A stretch of DNA of 64,000 nt, from the NCBI RefSeq assembly GCF_035222375.1, contig NC_085891.1:1178001-1242000 (forward strand), written 5' to 3'. Both the position numbers and the translations under genes were made by a program. This DNA comes from Podospora pseudocomata (taxonomy: Eukaryota > Ascomycota > Sordariomycetes > Sordariales > Podosporaceae). The notes under the pieces were generated by a model, which had not been told where the DNA came from, searched no databases, and saw only the letters and a program-made list of their open reading frames with translations. Each line of letters opens with the position of its first letter. The stretch's first letter is position 1. Shown in pieces: positions 23,501 through 33,650 of the stretch.

Positions 23501-24170
23501 ACAGCAGTGAGCTGATGCCCAGAATTTGTGAGAGGAACATCCTCACTCAGCAACATCTCACCAACACCAGCCCTTGCCAATCTCTGTTCAACCCGAGCCT
23601 TCCGAATTTTTTCTCTCATGGCCATGGTTATTCCACCTCAACTTATATTTTTAACCTTGCAATCACAAATCACAAACAATGCGCCTGCAGCATGCCACCT
23701 CTCGGCTCTTCCCTGTCATGCAAGTGACATAAAACTGGGATGCCCACCCAGCCGGTGCCTCTCAACAACACCCTATCGACCGGCTGCTATCCGGGCCAAT
23801 GGCAGCCGTCTTTTGGTTGATGACATCCCACAACTGCCATATCTTCGCGCCAGAGGTAACTCTAGCTGAACCGTGATGGACATCGTCTGTGTTTGTAAAA
23901 AGTAACACCTTCCTACCCTGTCCTCTTTGTCATGTCCAGTGTGTACGCTATGCTGTCTCGCTATATCTATATATATAAATATATATATATATGTACAAAA
24001 ATGTGGGTATATCGTTTCTTGATGGTCTCAAACATGAATGTAAACGCAGCAATGCTTCCGATATCGCAACAACAAGCCCCTATTCTCCTCGCCACTGTCG
24101 CGTCCAGGTGTGTCCAATATAGATTCCCAGTTGGGAAATGTGAGCCGGCGCCAAAACATTGATGACTCCT
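20589..24170. other. 3.6 kb spacer without recognisable gene
   Basis: Lies between the 5' end of the catalase and the 3' end of haspin. It contains short open frames on both strands, none with a known domain, conserved start or plausible splice chain. Simple repeats: GT run about 20985-21004, CCTA repeats near 21716-21730, C-runs near 22270, AT run about 23963-23992. One AACCCTAACCCC telobox-like site lies at 23447-23458. It may hold the catalase promoter and unannotated non-coding RNA. Confidence 0.4.
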
Positions 24171-25928
24171 TCAAGCTTGTCGTCGTCTACAAGGCCTCAC
24201 CGACCTCTTTGACTGCCTCTCCTGCTCCTCCTCCTCCTCCTCCTCCTCCTCCTCCTCACCCCTGCTCCCCCTTTCACTCTCCTCACTCTCACTCTCTTCC
24301 TTCTTGTCCTCACCACCATCACCCGCCCCAGCACCACTCAAATAACTCCCCCCCCCATCCATCAGCTGCCCCTCCCCAATCCACCCCGCCTCCACAGCAA
24401 ACCTCACCACCTCCCCCGCCCCCCCAAAGCTCATCACCTCCCTCGGTTGCCCAGGATCAAGATGAACCCTCAACTCCCTCGTCTCCTCCTCCCACCCTCT
24501 CAGCACTTTTGCCTCCCCCCTAAAATTCTCCACCATCCACCCATAGATATAATCTAACCACAGCACATTAGTATAAGGATAATACCCCCCCCAATCAACC
24601 CTCCTCTTACTCCCCTTCCTCCTCTTCACCGCTCCCGCCGGCAACTCATAAGCCGTAGTATGATACTTGGGCCCCAAAATACCCCTATCCCCCCTCAGCA
24701 AAAAACTCCTCATCCCCCTATAAACCTCACACTGCGGCGCGTGCTCGCTCGTGAAAATGCTCAAGTCCTTTTCCAAATCCATAAACACTTTCCCCCCTGG
24801 ACGGTCCGGATCCGAAGCCCGCGAGAGGCCGTAATCCAGTATCGTGACCTCCAAGCCAGAGTTGTTGAATCTATACCCTGACCCTGGCGACAGAGGGGGA
24901 CGGGCCTGCCTGACACATAAATTCCCCTCGTGAAGATCCCTATGCTCAAACTCAATCAAATCTTCTGCCCTGGCAAGCGCAATCGCAGTGTGAAGAAAAA
25001 TATCCCATAGCTGTTCTGAAGTCGTAATCTCGAAATCCTCCAGCGCCGTGCCCGCATCACCTAGCTCGACGACGAGGAATCTGGTTTCGTCGAGGTACCT
25101 GCTTGGGGAGGGGTACCACTGCAGCCGGTCGGGATCTTTTCTCTTCTCCCGACGATAAAAGGCTTGGTGGGTTTCGAGGAGTGATCTGGGGGCTTTGCCC
25201 TGGGCGATGTAGCGTTCTTTGTAGATTACAAACCCGGGGATGTCGGCTAGCCATTCGGATATCTGGAGCTCGCCGAGCATGTCCTCGTCGGTGTGGGGTT
25301 CTTCGTCTACCAAACCCGAGCGGGACTGGGCTTTGGTTTGGGGTTTGATGGGGGAGTCGAGGCGGATGACTTTGATGATGGAGGTGCCGAGGGTGTTGGT
25401 TATGCGGTAGACTTCTGCGTAAGAGGCCTCGGCGATTTTCTCGATGGTGTTGGAGGGGGGGCAGATTTCGGACCAGGTGAGGGTGCGGAGGGTTGATGAG
25501 GTGGAGGAGGTGTCGGAGTGGAAGGTTGAGTCTTCTTCTTCTGAGTAGGGTTGTGATGGTTTTTGTGGTAGACGGCCTGGGACTGGTTCGTCTTTTGGTA
25601 CGGGGGTTGGTGCTATTCTTCGTCTTGGGGGAGGAGATTGTGGTTGCTTGGGTGTTGATGGCTGCTGTTCGGGAGGTGGTGGTGGTGGTGGTGATGACGG
25701 TGGGGTTGGTGTTGTTGAAGGGATCTCCTCCTTGTCTTGAATTACCACTTTCTCGTCGAGTGTCACCGATACCAGCTGTTTTGTGATCCGAGTGACCTCA
25801 TGTGATTCGACTTCCACCTTGGCCTTTCTCGTCGTGGGCGGGCTTGTTGGTAGTGCCTCAAACAACTGCTCAGCTTTCGTCTTCCTCTCGGATTTGCCAT
25901 ATTTTCGAAGTGTGGTGGTGCGTGACAT
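24171..25928 (-). CDS. Haspin-like histone H3 Thr3 kinase
   Basis: Single exon. I place the start at 25928 (MSRTTTLRKYGKSERKTKAEQLF), which gives about 585 residues and begins with the short Lys/Arg motif usual in fungal haspins; 59 upstream in-frame codons are not haspin-like. Residues 70-140 are Pro/Ser-rich and low complexity. The kinase domain runs from about 150: LTWSEICPPSNTIEKIAEASYAEVY (glycine loop), IIKVIRL (Lys186), FEHRDLHEGNLCVR catalytic loop (328-340) and ILDYGLSR in place of DFG, the haspin hallmark (human DYTLSR). Haspin phosphorylates H3 Thr3 at centromeres to recruit the chromosomal passenger complex. Odd: a roughly 65-residue tail past the kinase domain ends in a poly-Glu run encoded by a TCC repeat (24221-24258). 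Head to head with the CCDC47-like gene. Confidence 0.9.
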   Translation of the reverse strand: MSRTTTLRKYGKSERKTKAEQLFEALPTSPPTTRKAKVEVESHEVTRITKQLVSVTLDEKVVIQDKEEIPSTTPTPPSSPPPPPPPEQQPSTPKQPQSPPPRRRIAPTPVPKDEPVPGRLPQKPSQPYSEEEDSTFHSDTSSTSSTLRTLTWSEICPPSNTIEKIAEASYAEVYRITNTLGTSIIKVIRLDSPIKPQTKAQSRSGLVDEEPHTDEDMLGELQISEWLADIPGFVIYKERYIAQGKAPRSLLETHQAFYRREKRKDPDRLQWYPSPSRYLDETRFLVVELGDAGTALEDFEITTSEQLWDIFLHTAIALARAEDLIEFEHRDLHEGNLCVRQARPPLSPGSGYRFNNSGLEVTILDYGLSRASDPDRPGGKVFMDLEKDLSIFTSEHAPQCEVYRGMRSFLLRGDRGILGPKYHTTAYELPAGAVKRRKGSKRRVDWGGYYPYTNVLWLDYIYGWMVENFRGEAKVLRGWEEETRELRVHLDPGQPREVMSFGGAGEVVRFAVEAGWIGEGQLMDGGGSYLSGAGAGDGGEDKKEESESEESERGSRGEEEEEEEEEEEQERQSKRSVRPCRRRQA

Positions 25929-26447
25929 TGTTCTTTTTGATATTGGAACCGTTGTATAGATTCGTAAAGCACCTTGATGGTTCGTGGTTAAAAGTTGGGC
26001 TTTAGCCTTGTCATTCGTCAATGTGCTGTGGAGGGTTGCTAAGGGCAACCGAGATGGGAGACCCTTGCCCCACCAGATCTCCCACTTTGCTGATGCCTGT
26101 CTCACTCCGGGGGGGGGAGGGGGGCATGAGGGGCATCATGGAAGTGGTCGTCTTGCTCTGCCATATCTTGGACCTTTCAGACCTTCAAAGAACCGCTGAG
26201 ATATGTCAGAAAGCGTTCAACTTGTAATTCAGGATTGAGTCCAAATGCCCAGAGGTTGATAAAAGCGATAAGTATAGCTCGATAGCGCCATCCAGCGTTG
26301 AATTGACGTCCGTGCTTCCTGCAGGGTGCCCCACATTCAATTCCCAATTGCACACGTCAGGGGATTTCTCAGGCCTTGGGGTGCGACACGAACTTCTTGC
26401 TTCGACGCAACCTCACCCAAATCGCCGACCACCGCACGCGACAAGCC
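25929..26447. promoter_or_regulatory. Shared haspin/CCDC47-like promoter
   Basis: 519 bases between divergent genes; a G-run at about 26109-26125 is the only obvious feature. Bidirectional promoter inferred from layout. Confidence 0.35.
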
Positions 26448-27882
26448 ATGGCGAACGTTATTGGAAACCTCTTTGGAGGCCAGAAGCCATTGAACCCCGA
26501 CCCTGTCAAGGGCGGTGATTCCGGTGAGTCCATCAGTATCCATTGCGCGCACATGCCCGAGATGGAAACCGTGGCCGTTACTCTAGACAGCAGCTAACGG
26601 TCTCCCAAAGACTTTGCAGACTTCAAGGAGGGCGCCGAGCCATCTCCAATTCCCTTTACTCCCGTCTCCAACACCCTGACCGGAGCCCAGCCCGCGCAGA
26701 CACTGCGCCCCTACACAAAATGGTACCGCCTCGACGAGCGCCATTCCCTCTCTGAGTTCAAGGGCGAGGGCATCGTTCTCTCCATCATCGGCCTCTTCCT
26801 CCTCTTCCACCTCTTCGGCGCTGGCCGCAACCGCACCAAGGCCAAGAAGTGGATCGAGGCCAACAACGCTCCCCTTGCCGCCGAGTTCGCCTCCGTGGGC
26901 TTTGACGGGGTTCCGTCCTCTGAGACCAAGGTGGCTGAAATTCGCGAGAAGAGTCTCTTCGAGTTTGCTACCTACGCCACCGGCCGTGCCAACGTCGCCT
27001 TCGTCGATGTCAAGCTTACTCTTGTCAAGCGCTTCAACCCGCTCACCTCCATCTTCGAGGCCGCTCTTGGATTCTTCTGGGACAGCTTCCCCGCTCCCAA
27101 GGATGTCTGTGACGCTACCATCTATCCCTTTGATGGAAGAGAGACCCAGATTGTGCCCTCTATCCCCGGCGCTGGCGAGCTCCAGGCCAAGGACAAGAGC
27201 ACCTATGACAACTTTGTTTGGGCTCTTGTTCACAAGGACCAGATGAAGCAAGTTCGCGATGATCGCTACGACCTGTCTCTTACCGTCACCAAGGACCACC
27301 CCAAGCTTCCCCAGTGGTTGACCGTCATGAGCGAGAGCGCCGAGATTACCGACCTTCTTTTGACCCCTGAGCTCATCAAGGCTGCCGAGAACGCTGGTGA
27401 TTCTTTTGAGTATCTGATCATTTCAGACCAACCTGTTGAGCAGCCCAAGACGTGAGTTTCCTGGCTGCAACCCTTGTACTTGAACTTTGGTTAACATGGA
27501 CCCAAACAGGCTCGATGAGACGGTTCCCCGCAAGCGCATCTTCCTCCGCTACTCGCTGCCCTCCAACAATGACTACACCAACCTCGTCCCCATCTTCCAG
27601 TACTTCCTCCGCATCTCTGACCAGCTCGCCAAGTCGGCCCACTTCCGGCCCGAGGTTGTCAAGAAGGTCAAGGCGGTCCGTGAGGCCATGATCAAGAAGA
27701 TCCAGAAGGCTGAGGAGGAGGAGAAGGCTGAGGAGCGCGCGATTGAGAAGGAGAAGGCGCGCAAGGCCAAGCGTGATGCTGAGCTGAATGCGCTGGACGC
27801 CAAGGGGCAGAAGAAGTATCTTGAGAAGGAGCGCGAGAGGGAGTTGAAGAAGGGGACCAAGAAGATGACTACCCGTGCTTAG
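26448..27882 (+). CDS. CCDC47/PAT10-like ER membrane protein (DUF1682)
   Basis: Exons 26448-26523, 26611-27451 and 27510-27882; introns of 87 and 58 nt, both with donor GTGAGT and CTAAC/TTAAC branch points. Product 429 residues. In animals CCDC47 is part of the PAT chaperone complex that helps multi-span proteins insert at the ER translocon. Seen: one membrane segment at about residues 79-95 (IVLSIIGLFLLFHLFGA), a cytosolic domain starting NRTKAKKWIEANNAPL with the conserved PKDVCDATIYPFD, FVWALVHKDQMKQVRDDRYDL and LPSNNDYTNLVPIF blocks, and a Lys/Glu-rich C-terminal coiled coil that in the family contacts the ribosome. Unlike the human protein there is no N-terminal signal peptide or long acidic luminal region. 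S. cerevisiae lacks this gene. Confidence 0.88.
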
Positions 27883-28575
27883 GGTGGCTGAAATGAATTT
27901 TTTGGGTAGCCGGTTGGGGGGGTGGTTTTTTGGGTTCGTTGGGGCGGCCGGGGGCTATGTCTGTATGTATAAAAAGGGGCACCGGACGGATGGATGGAAA
28001 AGGGGGATGAATGATGGTGGGTTGGGGATGGATATACGAATTGTTACTGTATAAAGTAATGTGTAAATTGACGCGATGTTGCATTTCTTGTATCCCTAGC
28101 TCCATGCTTGCCGCTGAGTCGGCGATTGTGTAGTGCCTGTTGGTGTCTTGACGGCGACTTGTACAGCTGACAAACTCGGAATCAATGGACCAGAGTGATA
28201 TGATGTCGGTGCTACAAAGTGATGCCCGACATCCCGCTGGTGGTCCCCGGCCCGAGAAATCCAGAAACGGACCCACTCACACCGAAGGGCAAGGTTAGGT
28301 AGGTCGGCGATGTGGAGGGACGGGATAAGTGGGGCCGGCGCTGGCCCCCAGAAAGCGGGATATGGTAAGTCGGCGACTGCTTTCTGGAAGAGCGAGACGG
28401 GAACTATCCTCCTGGGGTTTCATATCTCAGCTGAGCTTAAGTTGGACATATAGCTGATCGATTCATCCCATCTTTTTCTTTTTCTTTTCGGTTTGGAGAG
28501 CTGGCTGTTTTTTGTAAACCCCTCAACCCAGTCAACTTTTTACTCAGCAAGCAAAAGACGAGAACAAAAGACAAG
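27883..28575. other. Spacer, CCDC47-like to small Cys-rich gene
   Basis: 693 bases between two plus-strand genes. The first 200 look like a G/T-rich 3' UTR; the remainder is promoter. No further gene seen. Confidence 0.35.
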
Positions 28576-29086
28576 ATGTGCTTCGGATCTTCCTGCCCCA
28601 ACTGCTGTTAGTACTTGTCAGGACTTTGTTGGATCCAGACCCATGATGATTGCTGACATTGAGGATGGTATAGCTAAGCAATCCTGGCGAGGCTGCGGCT
28701 CCCACGTCCCCTCCGTTCTCGGGTCGGTTCCCGAGGATAAATGGTGTACTTGGTATGTTCTTCTCCCCTCCTTCCCACCCCCTTTCCCCCCTTCCCCTTT
28801 CCCCTTTCCCCTTTCACATCCATCATTTCCATGATACACACAACCCCTATCTCACAGCCGTTGCCCATTCATTGCAATATTCTCAATAAATCGTCACGCA
28901 TGACAAAGCTAACAACCCCCCAAAAGCGAACCCAAATTCACCGTCTCCGGCAAGGACTACCCACCTCAAGCCGGCCAAGGCAAACCCGCCGGTTCCTCTT
29001 CTGCCGATCAACAAGAAGAAACCCCCTCAGGTTCGGCCGCCCTGTCCTGGTTCACCAGTTTTCTTGGTGGTGGAGGCAAGAAGTAA
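28576..29086 (+). CDS. Small Cys-rich conserved protein, function unknown
   Basis: Three exons too short to stand out alone: 28576-28606, 28674-28752, 28927-29086 (introns 67 and 174 nt, donors GTTAGT and GTATGT, branches GCTGAC and GCTAAC). Splicing in phase gives 89 residues starting MCFGSSCPNCSKQSWRGCGS, then HVPSVLGSVPEDKWCTCEPK. Cysteines at 2, 7, 10, 18, 35 and 37 plus His21 resemble a metal-binding knuckle. From memory, the pattern MCxG..C..C.K..W.GCG.H..SV......W/RC.C.P belongs to a small family found in fungi and plants with no assigned role. The C-terminus is Gly/Ser/Gln-rich and ends SWFTSFLGGGGKK. No signal peptide. Metal binding is inference. Confidence 0.8.
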
Positions 29087-29268
29087 CCATATTTCCCGTT
29101 TCCAGAGTTGAAGTAAACGACCGGCAAGCTTCTCATTATCGGCCCCTGAACCACCTACAAATATCTCGGGCATCCTCTGATATCAAAATCAATATTTGGC
29201 TAAAAAATCCAAGTCCACCCATCCAAAAATGCTGCTCATATAAATGCCTGTATAAAACCAAAGCTCTG

Positions 29269-29320
<52 letters not shown>

Positions 29321-29498
29321 CATTCATTACCACCAGGTACATACGCTCTCCCCCCACGTCTCTCCATTCTATACCCAATTTTTCATCGTTGTTGTATATA
29401 AAATTCTTTCATCTTCATTAACACCTTGTTGATCATGATACACCTTCCCTCTACCACCCCCTTATCTACCCATCATGCACCACTCCCCCTAACGCCAT
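29087..29498. other. Convergent spacer with GT microsatellite
   Basis: 412 bases, 3' sides of the Cys-rich gene and the Ark-type kinase. Contains the GT run at 29271-29319. Otherwise C/T-rich; nothing else seen. Confidence 0.4.
29271..29319. repeat. GT dinucleotide microsatellite (about 24 units)
   Basis: Uninterrupted GT repeat in the likely 3' UTR of the small Cys-rich gene. Probably length-variable between isolates. Confidence 0.97.
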
Positions 29499-32400
29499 CT
29501 ACCTCCCACCCTCCCTCCCCAAATCCCTCTCCACCATCTGCAAATCCGGAAACCTCTTCTGAAAATCCCTAATATAATCCTCCTTCTCCCCCGCCGTCAT
29601 CTTCAGCAACGCAGCCCCCCCATTCCCCGGTAAATCCACCGCCAACAACGCCTCTCTCTTAACAGGCGAAGCCGGCCTGTTTATCATCCCTCCGCCCGCC
29701 TGTTGCTGTCCCAAATGCACCGGCTTCGGCGGCGGCGCAGGCAACGCCTTCCCACCCGAGCTCGTCCCCGGCCTCCCTCCTTTATCCCCAATGATACTGC
29801 CCGGTTTCCTCGGCACATACGGCGGTTTCTCCTCCCCAACCCCCCCCGATGATGATGTCGATGGCCGATCAGTATGCTGTCCATACCCCTGCGCAGTCCT
29901 AACAACAGCACCCCGATTGCTCTCATCCAGCAAACTCTGCACCTTGCTCTGTATCGCCTGCGCCCTTGACGCTCCGCCCCCTCCCCCTCCCCCAGCTGGT
30001 TTAGGAGGCGGGACTGGACCACCACCCCCCCCTGAACCACTGCCCCGTTGCGCAACTCGCTGTCTATACTCCGCCTGCGCGGCAGCAACCCTGGCCTCCT
30101 CCTGCGCCAGCATCTGCGCTTCTTGCTCGCGCCTCATCTCAGGCGTCATCTCATCCTGGTCATGATCATCATCGCTATGCCCGCCCGTGGCTACCGATCC
30201 CGTAATGGGAGTCAAAACATCATGACGGTCGAGGTCTTTGAGCGGAGACGGCGTCCGGACGATAGGACCAGAGGAGGAATTACCGCCTTCAAATCGCTTA
30301 AACGCATCGCCAAACTTGCCTGCGAGGATATTCTTCGCTCCGGCACCGATGGAAGACAGACTCCCCCGCTTCGTGTGCTTATGGGACTTGTCCTTCTTCG
30401 CCGGTTCCGGGTCTTCGAGAGAGCGGAGAAAGTCAACGTTGGAGGCAATGTTTTTGTCTTCTTCCAGTTTGGGGGTCGACGGGCGGCTCCTGTCGAGGGA
30501 AAATCTTGGAGAGGGGGCTTGTTCCTTTTCGCGGAGAAAGTCCAGGTTGGATTCGAGGTGAGTGCTGATTGGTCTTGGGCGTGATGCAAGGTTCTCCAGG
30601 CTTGGTCGTCCGCCTTCTAGTGACGGCCTCGAGGAAGAAGGATGGCGAACGTGGCCGGCCTGTGATGTGCCTTGATATGATGGCGTCCGGGAAACTGACC
30701 GAGCTGCTGGATCTCCGAGCGCCGAGGGAGCAAGACCGAGACCTGTCTCTGGAGCTCTGGGTACACTGGCTGCGCGGTGACTATCAGCAGGTGGGAATCG
30801 ATACACTAGGTACGGCGAGGGTCCTTCCGCCGGCGGTGGCGATGTCATGGTGCCAGTCGACACCATGGTTGGTTTAGGAGTTGGCTGGTAAAGCGGCTGC
30901 GGGGGTGAAGAAATTGCCTGCAGCTCGGGGGTGTTGGAAATGATGGTCGACGCCCGGCTGGCCCCAGGTTGTTTTGGTGGCGCAGAGGCAGACTTGAGCG
31001 GAGGAGACACCCGTGATGGGTCTGCCGCCGCTGGATAGGGGTTGGCTCTGCTTCCGTCAATGGACTGCCGTTGGCTTGGTTGCGTTGGAATTGGCGAAGG
31101 CGAGGGCTTGATCTGGAAAGCCTCATCTGCCAACTTCTCCGCCACCCTTGTTGACAGATCTTTGGGTAATTGCGGCGACCCCTGGTCAAAGTCGAATTTG
31201 GACCCATGGTCATGTAGAAGCGAAAACTGATCAAGAGACGGGAATTTTGATGACAGTTCATCCCCGCCCTTGATTACTGGCCTCGCATCAAGCGCGGCAA
31301 AGGGGTCTCCATTCGTCACCTTGGGCGACGTGACTGTTGCTGTTGTCGGAGCACTGGGCTGGGCAGCCGGCACTCGGCCTCGCCTCATGCGCTCAATCTC
31401 GGGAATGACCTGCTGTTCCTGAGTGGCTTTCGGAGAAAACACGGCGCCAACAAGAGGCGGCGACGTGATCTTTTGCTGTAATGATGAACTCTGTTTATGC
31501 TGATGAGGGTCTCCCTGCGACTTCCCCGAGTAAATCTAGATGTCTGAGTCAGCAACCGCCTTTCACTCTTCAATCTCAACAAGGGACTTACATCTTTGAC
31601 TGGTGGCTCCCGGCCCTGCATTTTGCAGGCCTCACGGAGTACCTGATAAATATTCGGCCTGGCCTGCTGACTTTCACGCAGCATCCAGCCTAGCCAAGAT
31701 CAGCTTCCAAAGTCAACTTTCCAACCTTCCCCCGCCTCAAAAAAAAAAAAAAAACTCACCAATAAGTCCCTTGAGCCTATCTGAAAAGGCAGGATAACTA
31801 GGATATCTGAAACTGGCATTCAGAATAGCAAGCTGTCCCTGCTCCTCAAAAGGCGTGGTATAATAGCAAAGCTTGTACAGCAGCACGCCGAGCGCCCAAA
31901 TGTCCGACTTCTCGTCAATCGGCTGTTTCCTGTAGACATCGACCATTTCCGGACTCCTGTACTGCATCGTGGTGTGTTTCTGAACATCCTCATCCATCAA
32001 CCTGCACTCGACCACCGTCTGGGGAGCCGCGCGCGGTGCCGCCGCCGAACCGAAATCGCAGAGCTTGAACTTCCGGACAGACCCAACCATGGTGATTAGC
32101 ACATTCTCGACCTTCAAGTCGCGGTGCAAAAGCGGCGGTCGGAGGTAATGCATGCAGGCCACGCCCTCAGCAACGTCGGCAAAAATGTTGAGAATCTCGG
32201 GTTCCGTCAGCCGGTGCTGCAGGCGCGTGTTCATAAAGTCGATAAGCCCGCCGCCGTTGCAGTACTCCATGAGCAAAAACACCTCGTACCCGCCGCCGCG
32301 CAGCTCCGATGCGTGAGAGTCGATATACGTGACAATGGCCTTGTGGCCCTTCAGGCGCTTCATGGTCTCGACCTCGGTGCGCATCCCCCGCAGCGATTCC

Positions 32401-32663
32401 TTGTCCGGGACGGCGACCCGCTTGAGCACGGCCAGGTCGGTCCCGTTGACGGGGGCGGCCAGCTTGACCAGATATACATGTGCGAAGCCGCCCTCGGAGA
32501 GGTATTTCTGAATCACCACGCGGTGGTTGCCGACCTGGATCTTGGTGCCGGGGGAGAAGGTGCCCGCTGGTGGTGCGCTGGGGACGCTCCCTGGTACGGG
32601 TGCCCCGTAAGGTACTGCGGGCCGCGCCGCTGCCGGCACCGCCGCCTGGCCGTACGAAGCCAT
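29499..32663 (-). CDS. Ark1/Prk1/Akl1-type actin-regulating kinase (NAK family)
   Basis: Three exons: 32663-31760, 31689-31592, 31535-29499 (introns 70 and 56 nt, donors GTGAGT and GTAAGT), 1012 residues. The N-terminal kinase domain (about 40-325) has glycine loop YLSEGGFAHVYLV, Lys81 in VLKR, catalytic loop HRDLKVENVL (180-189), CDFGSA (202-207) and activation segment TTMQYRSPEMVD, all close to Ark1/Prk1, AAK1 and GAK. The rest is a disordered Pro/Ser-rich tail with repeated polyproline tracts (VPPPKPAGG, PPPKPVHLG), and LARPRPISTHLESNLDFLRE-like segments. Yeast members phosphorylate Pan1, Sla1 and Ent1 at endocytic patches and bind the SH3 domain of Abp1 through such prolines; this role is inferred. 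The last intron-1 boundary is followed by an A/T run. Confidence 0.92.
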
Positions 32664-33650
32664 GACCGTGAAATTCCTCCGATGGGCAGCAGCGTGTGTT
32701 TGGTGAAGCTGCGAGGTATCGGGGAACACGGGTTCGGGGCGGTCGGGACCGAGAAAAAGGGGGCGGTCGACAGTCCGGGGCGGTGAGAGGGAAGGGAAAC
32801 AGCTGGACACGGGAGACGACGAACGGAAACGGGGAGCGACTGGCTCGCGGGGGGGGTGGGAGGGAGAGGGTGGACTTGGGCGGAGCAGGTTTTGGCTGGC
32901 AAGCGACTTTCAGGGCATCGATGGGGAATTCGATTTCGCGGAGGAGGGGTTGCTGCCTACGCTACGCGCCGCATGGCCGAGCAGTGGTCGGTTCAGCAGA
33001 TATTGAATCTTGAGTGATCCTCGAGGATGACGACAAACGTTTGCTTTGGGGGACAGAGGCTGAATTCGATGTTTGTCGTGCTGCTCATCCAGGTACAAGT
33101 ACCGCCTGAAAGACAGACAAATGCCAACGCCAATGCCAGGCAGGTCAGTGCTTACACCTCACTGCACACGGACAACTCAGGTGGAGCCAGCTGGCAAGGG
33201 ATGGCTTGGCATTTCCCCAGACCCCCAGTTCAGGGGGGGGGCCACTTTCAGGGGACGACGGGCCACTTCAGGAGGAGCCACATCAACGAAACACCTCACC
33301 ATAACCAACGCATCAAACTGTTAACATCTCGCAGCCTGATATTGTATACGCCTTTAGACTCAAAAAAGAACAAACCGTTATAGCTTTGGACATGACTGAT
33401 TAGGTGCGTACTCTAGTCTATATAGATTTCATCCCGAGTAAATAACTACGTCTCATCTTCACATTAATCATCTCCCAAACCAGATGCCACGGGCGATTCC
33501 CTCTCACCACAAGACATCTTCATGCAAAAAATGGTATCCAGTCATTAAATCCCCACAAGCCCACATTCCAACACACAACAACGCTCTGTACCAAACGCTT
33601 GCCCATGTACATCATCATCAACAAGAGGAAAAGAAAAGATGGTCGACAGA
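32664..33650. other. Spacer, kinase promoter and permease 3' end
   Basis: 987 bases. The left part is the kinase promoter and leader (G-rich, about 32680-32900); the right part is probably the permease 3' UTR. No gene supported. Confidence 0.4.

Noticed and set aside
23528-23869. 113-codon plus-strand open frame
   Set aside because: Not recognisable, no supporting context; kept as possible but unsupported.
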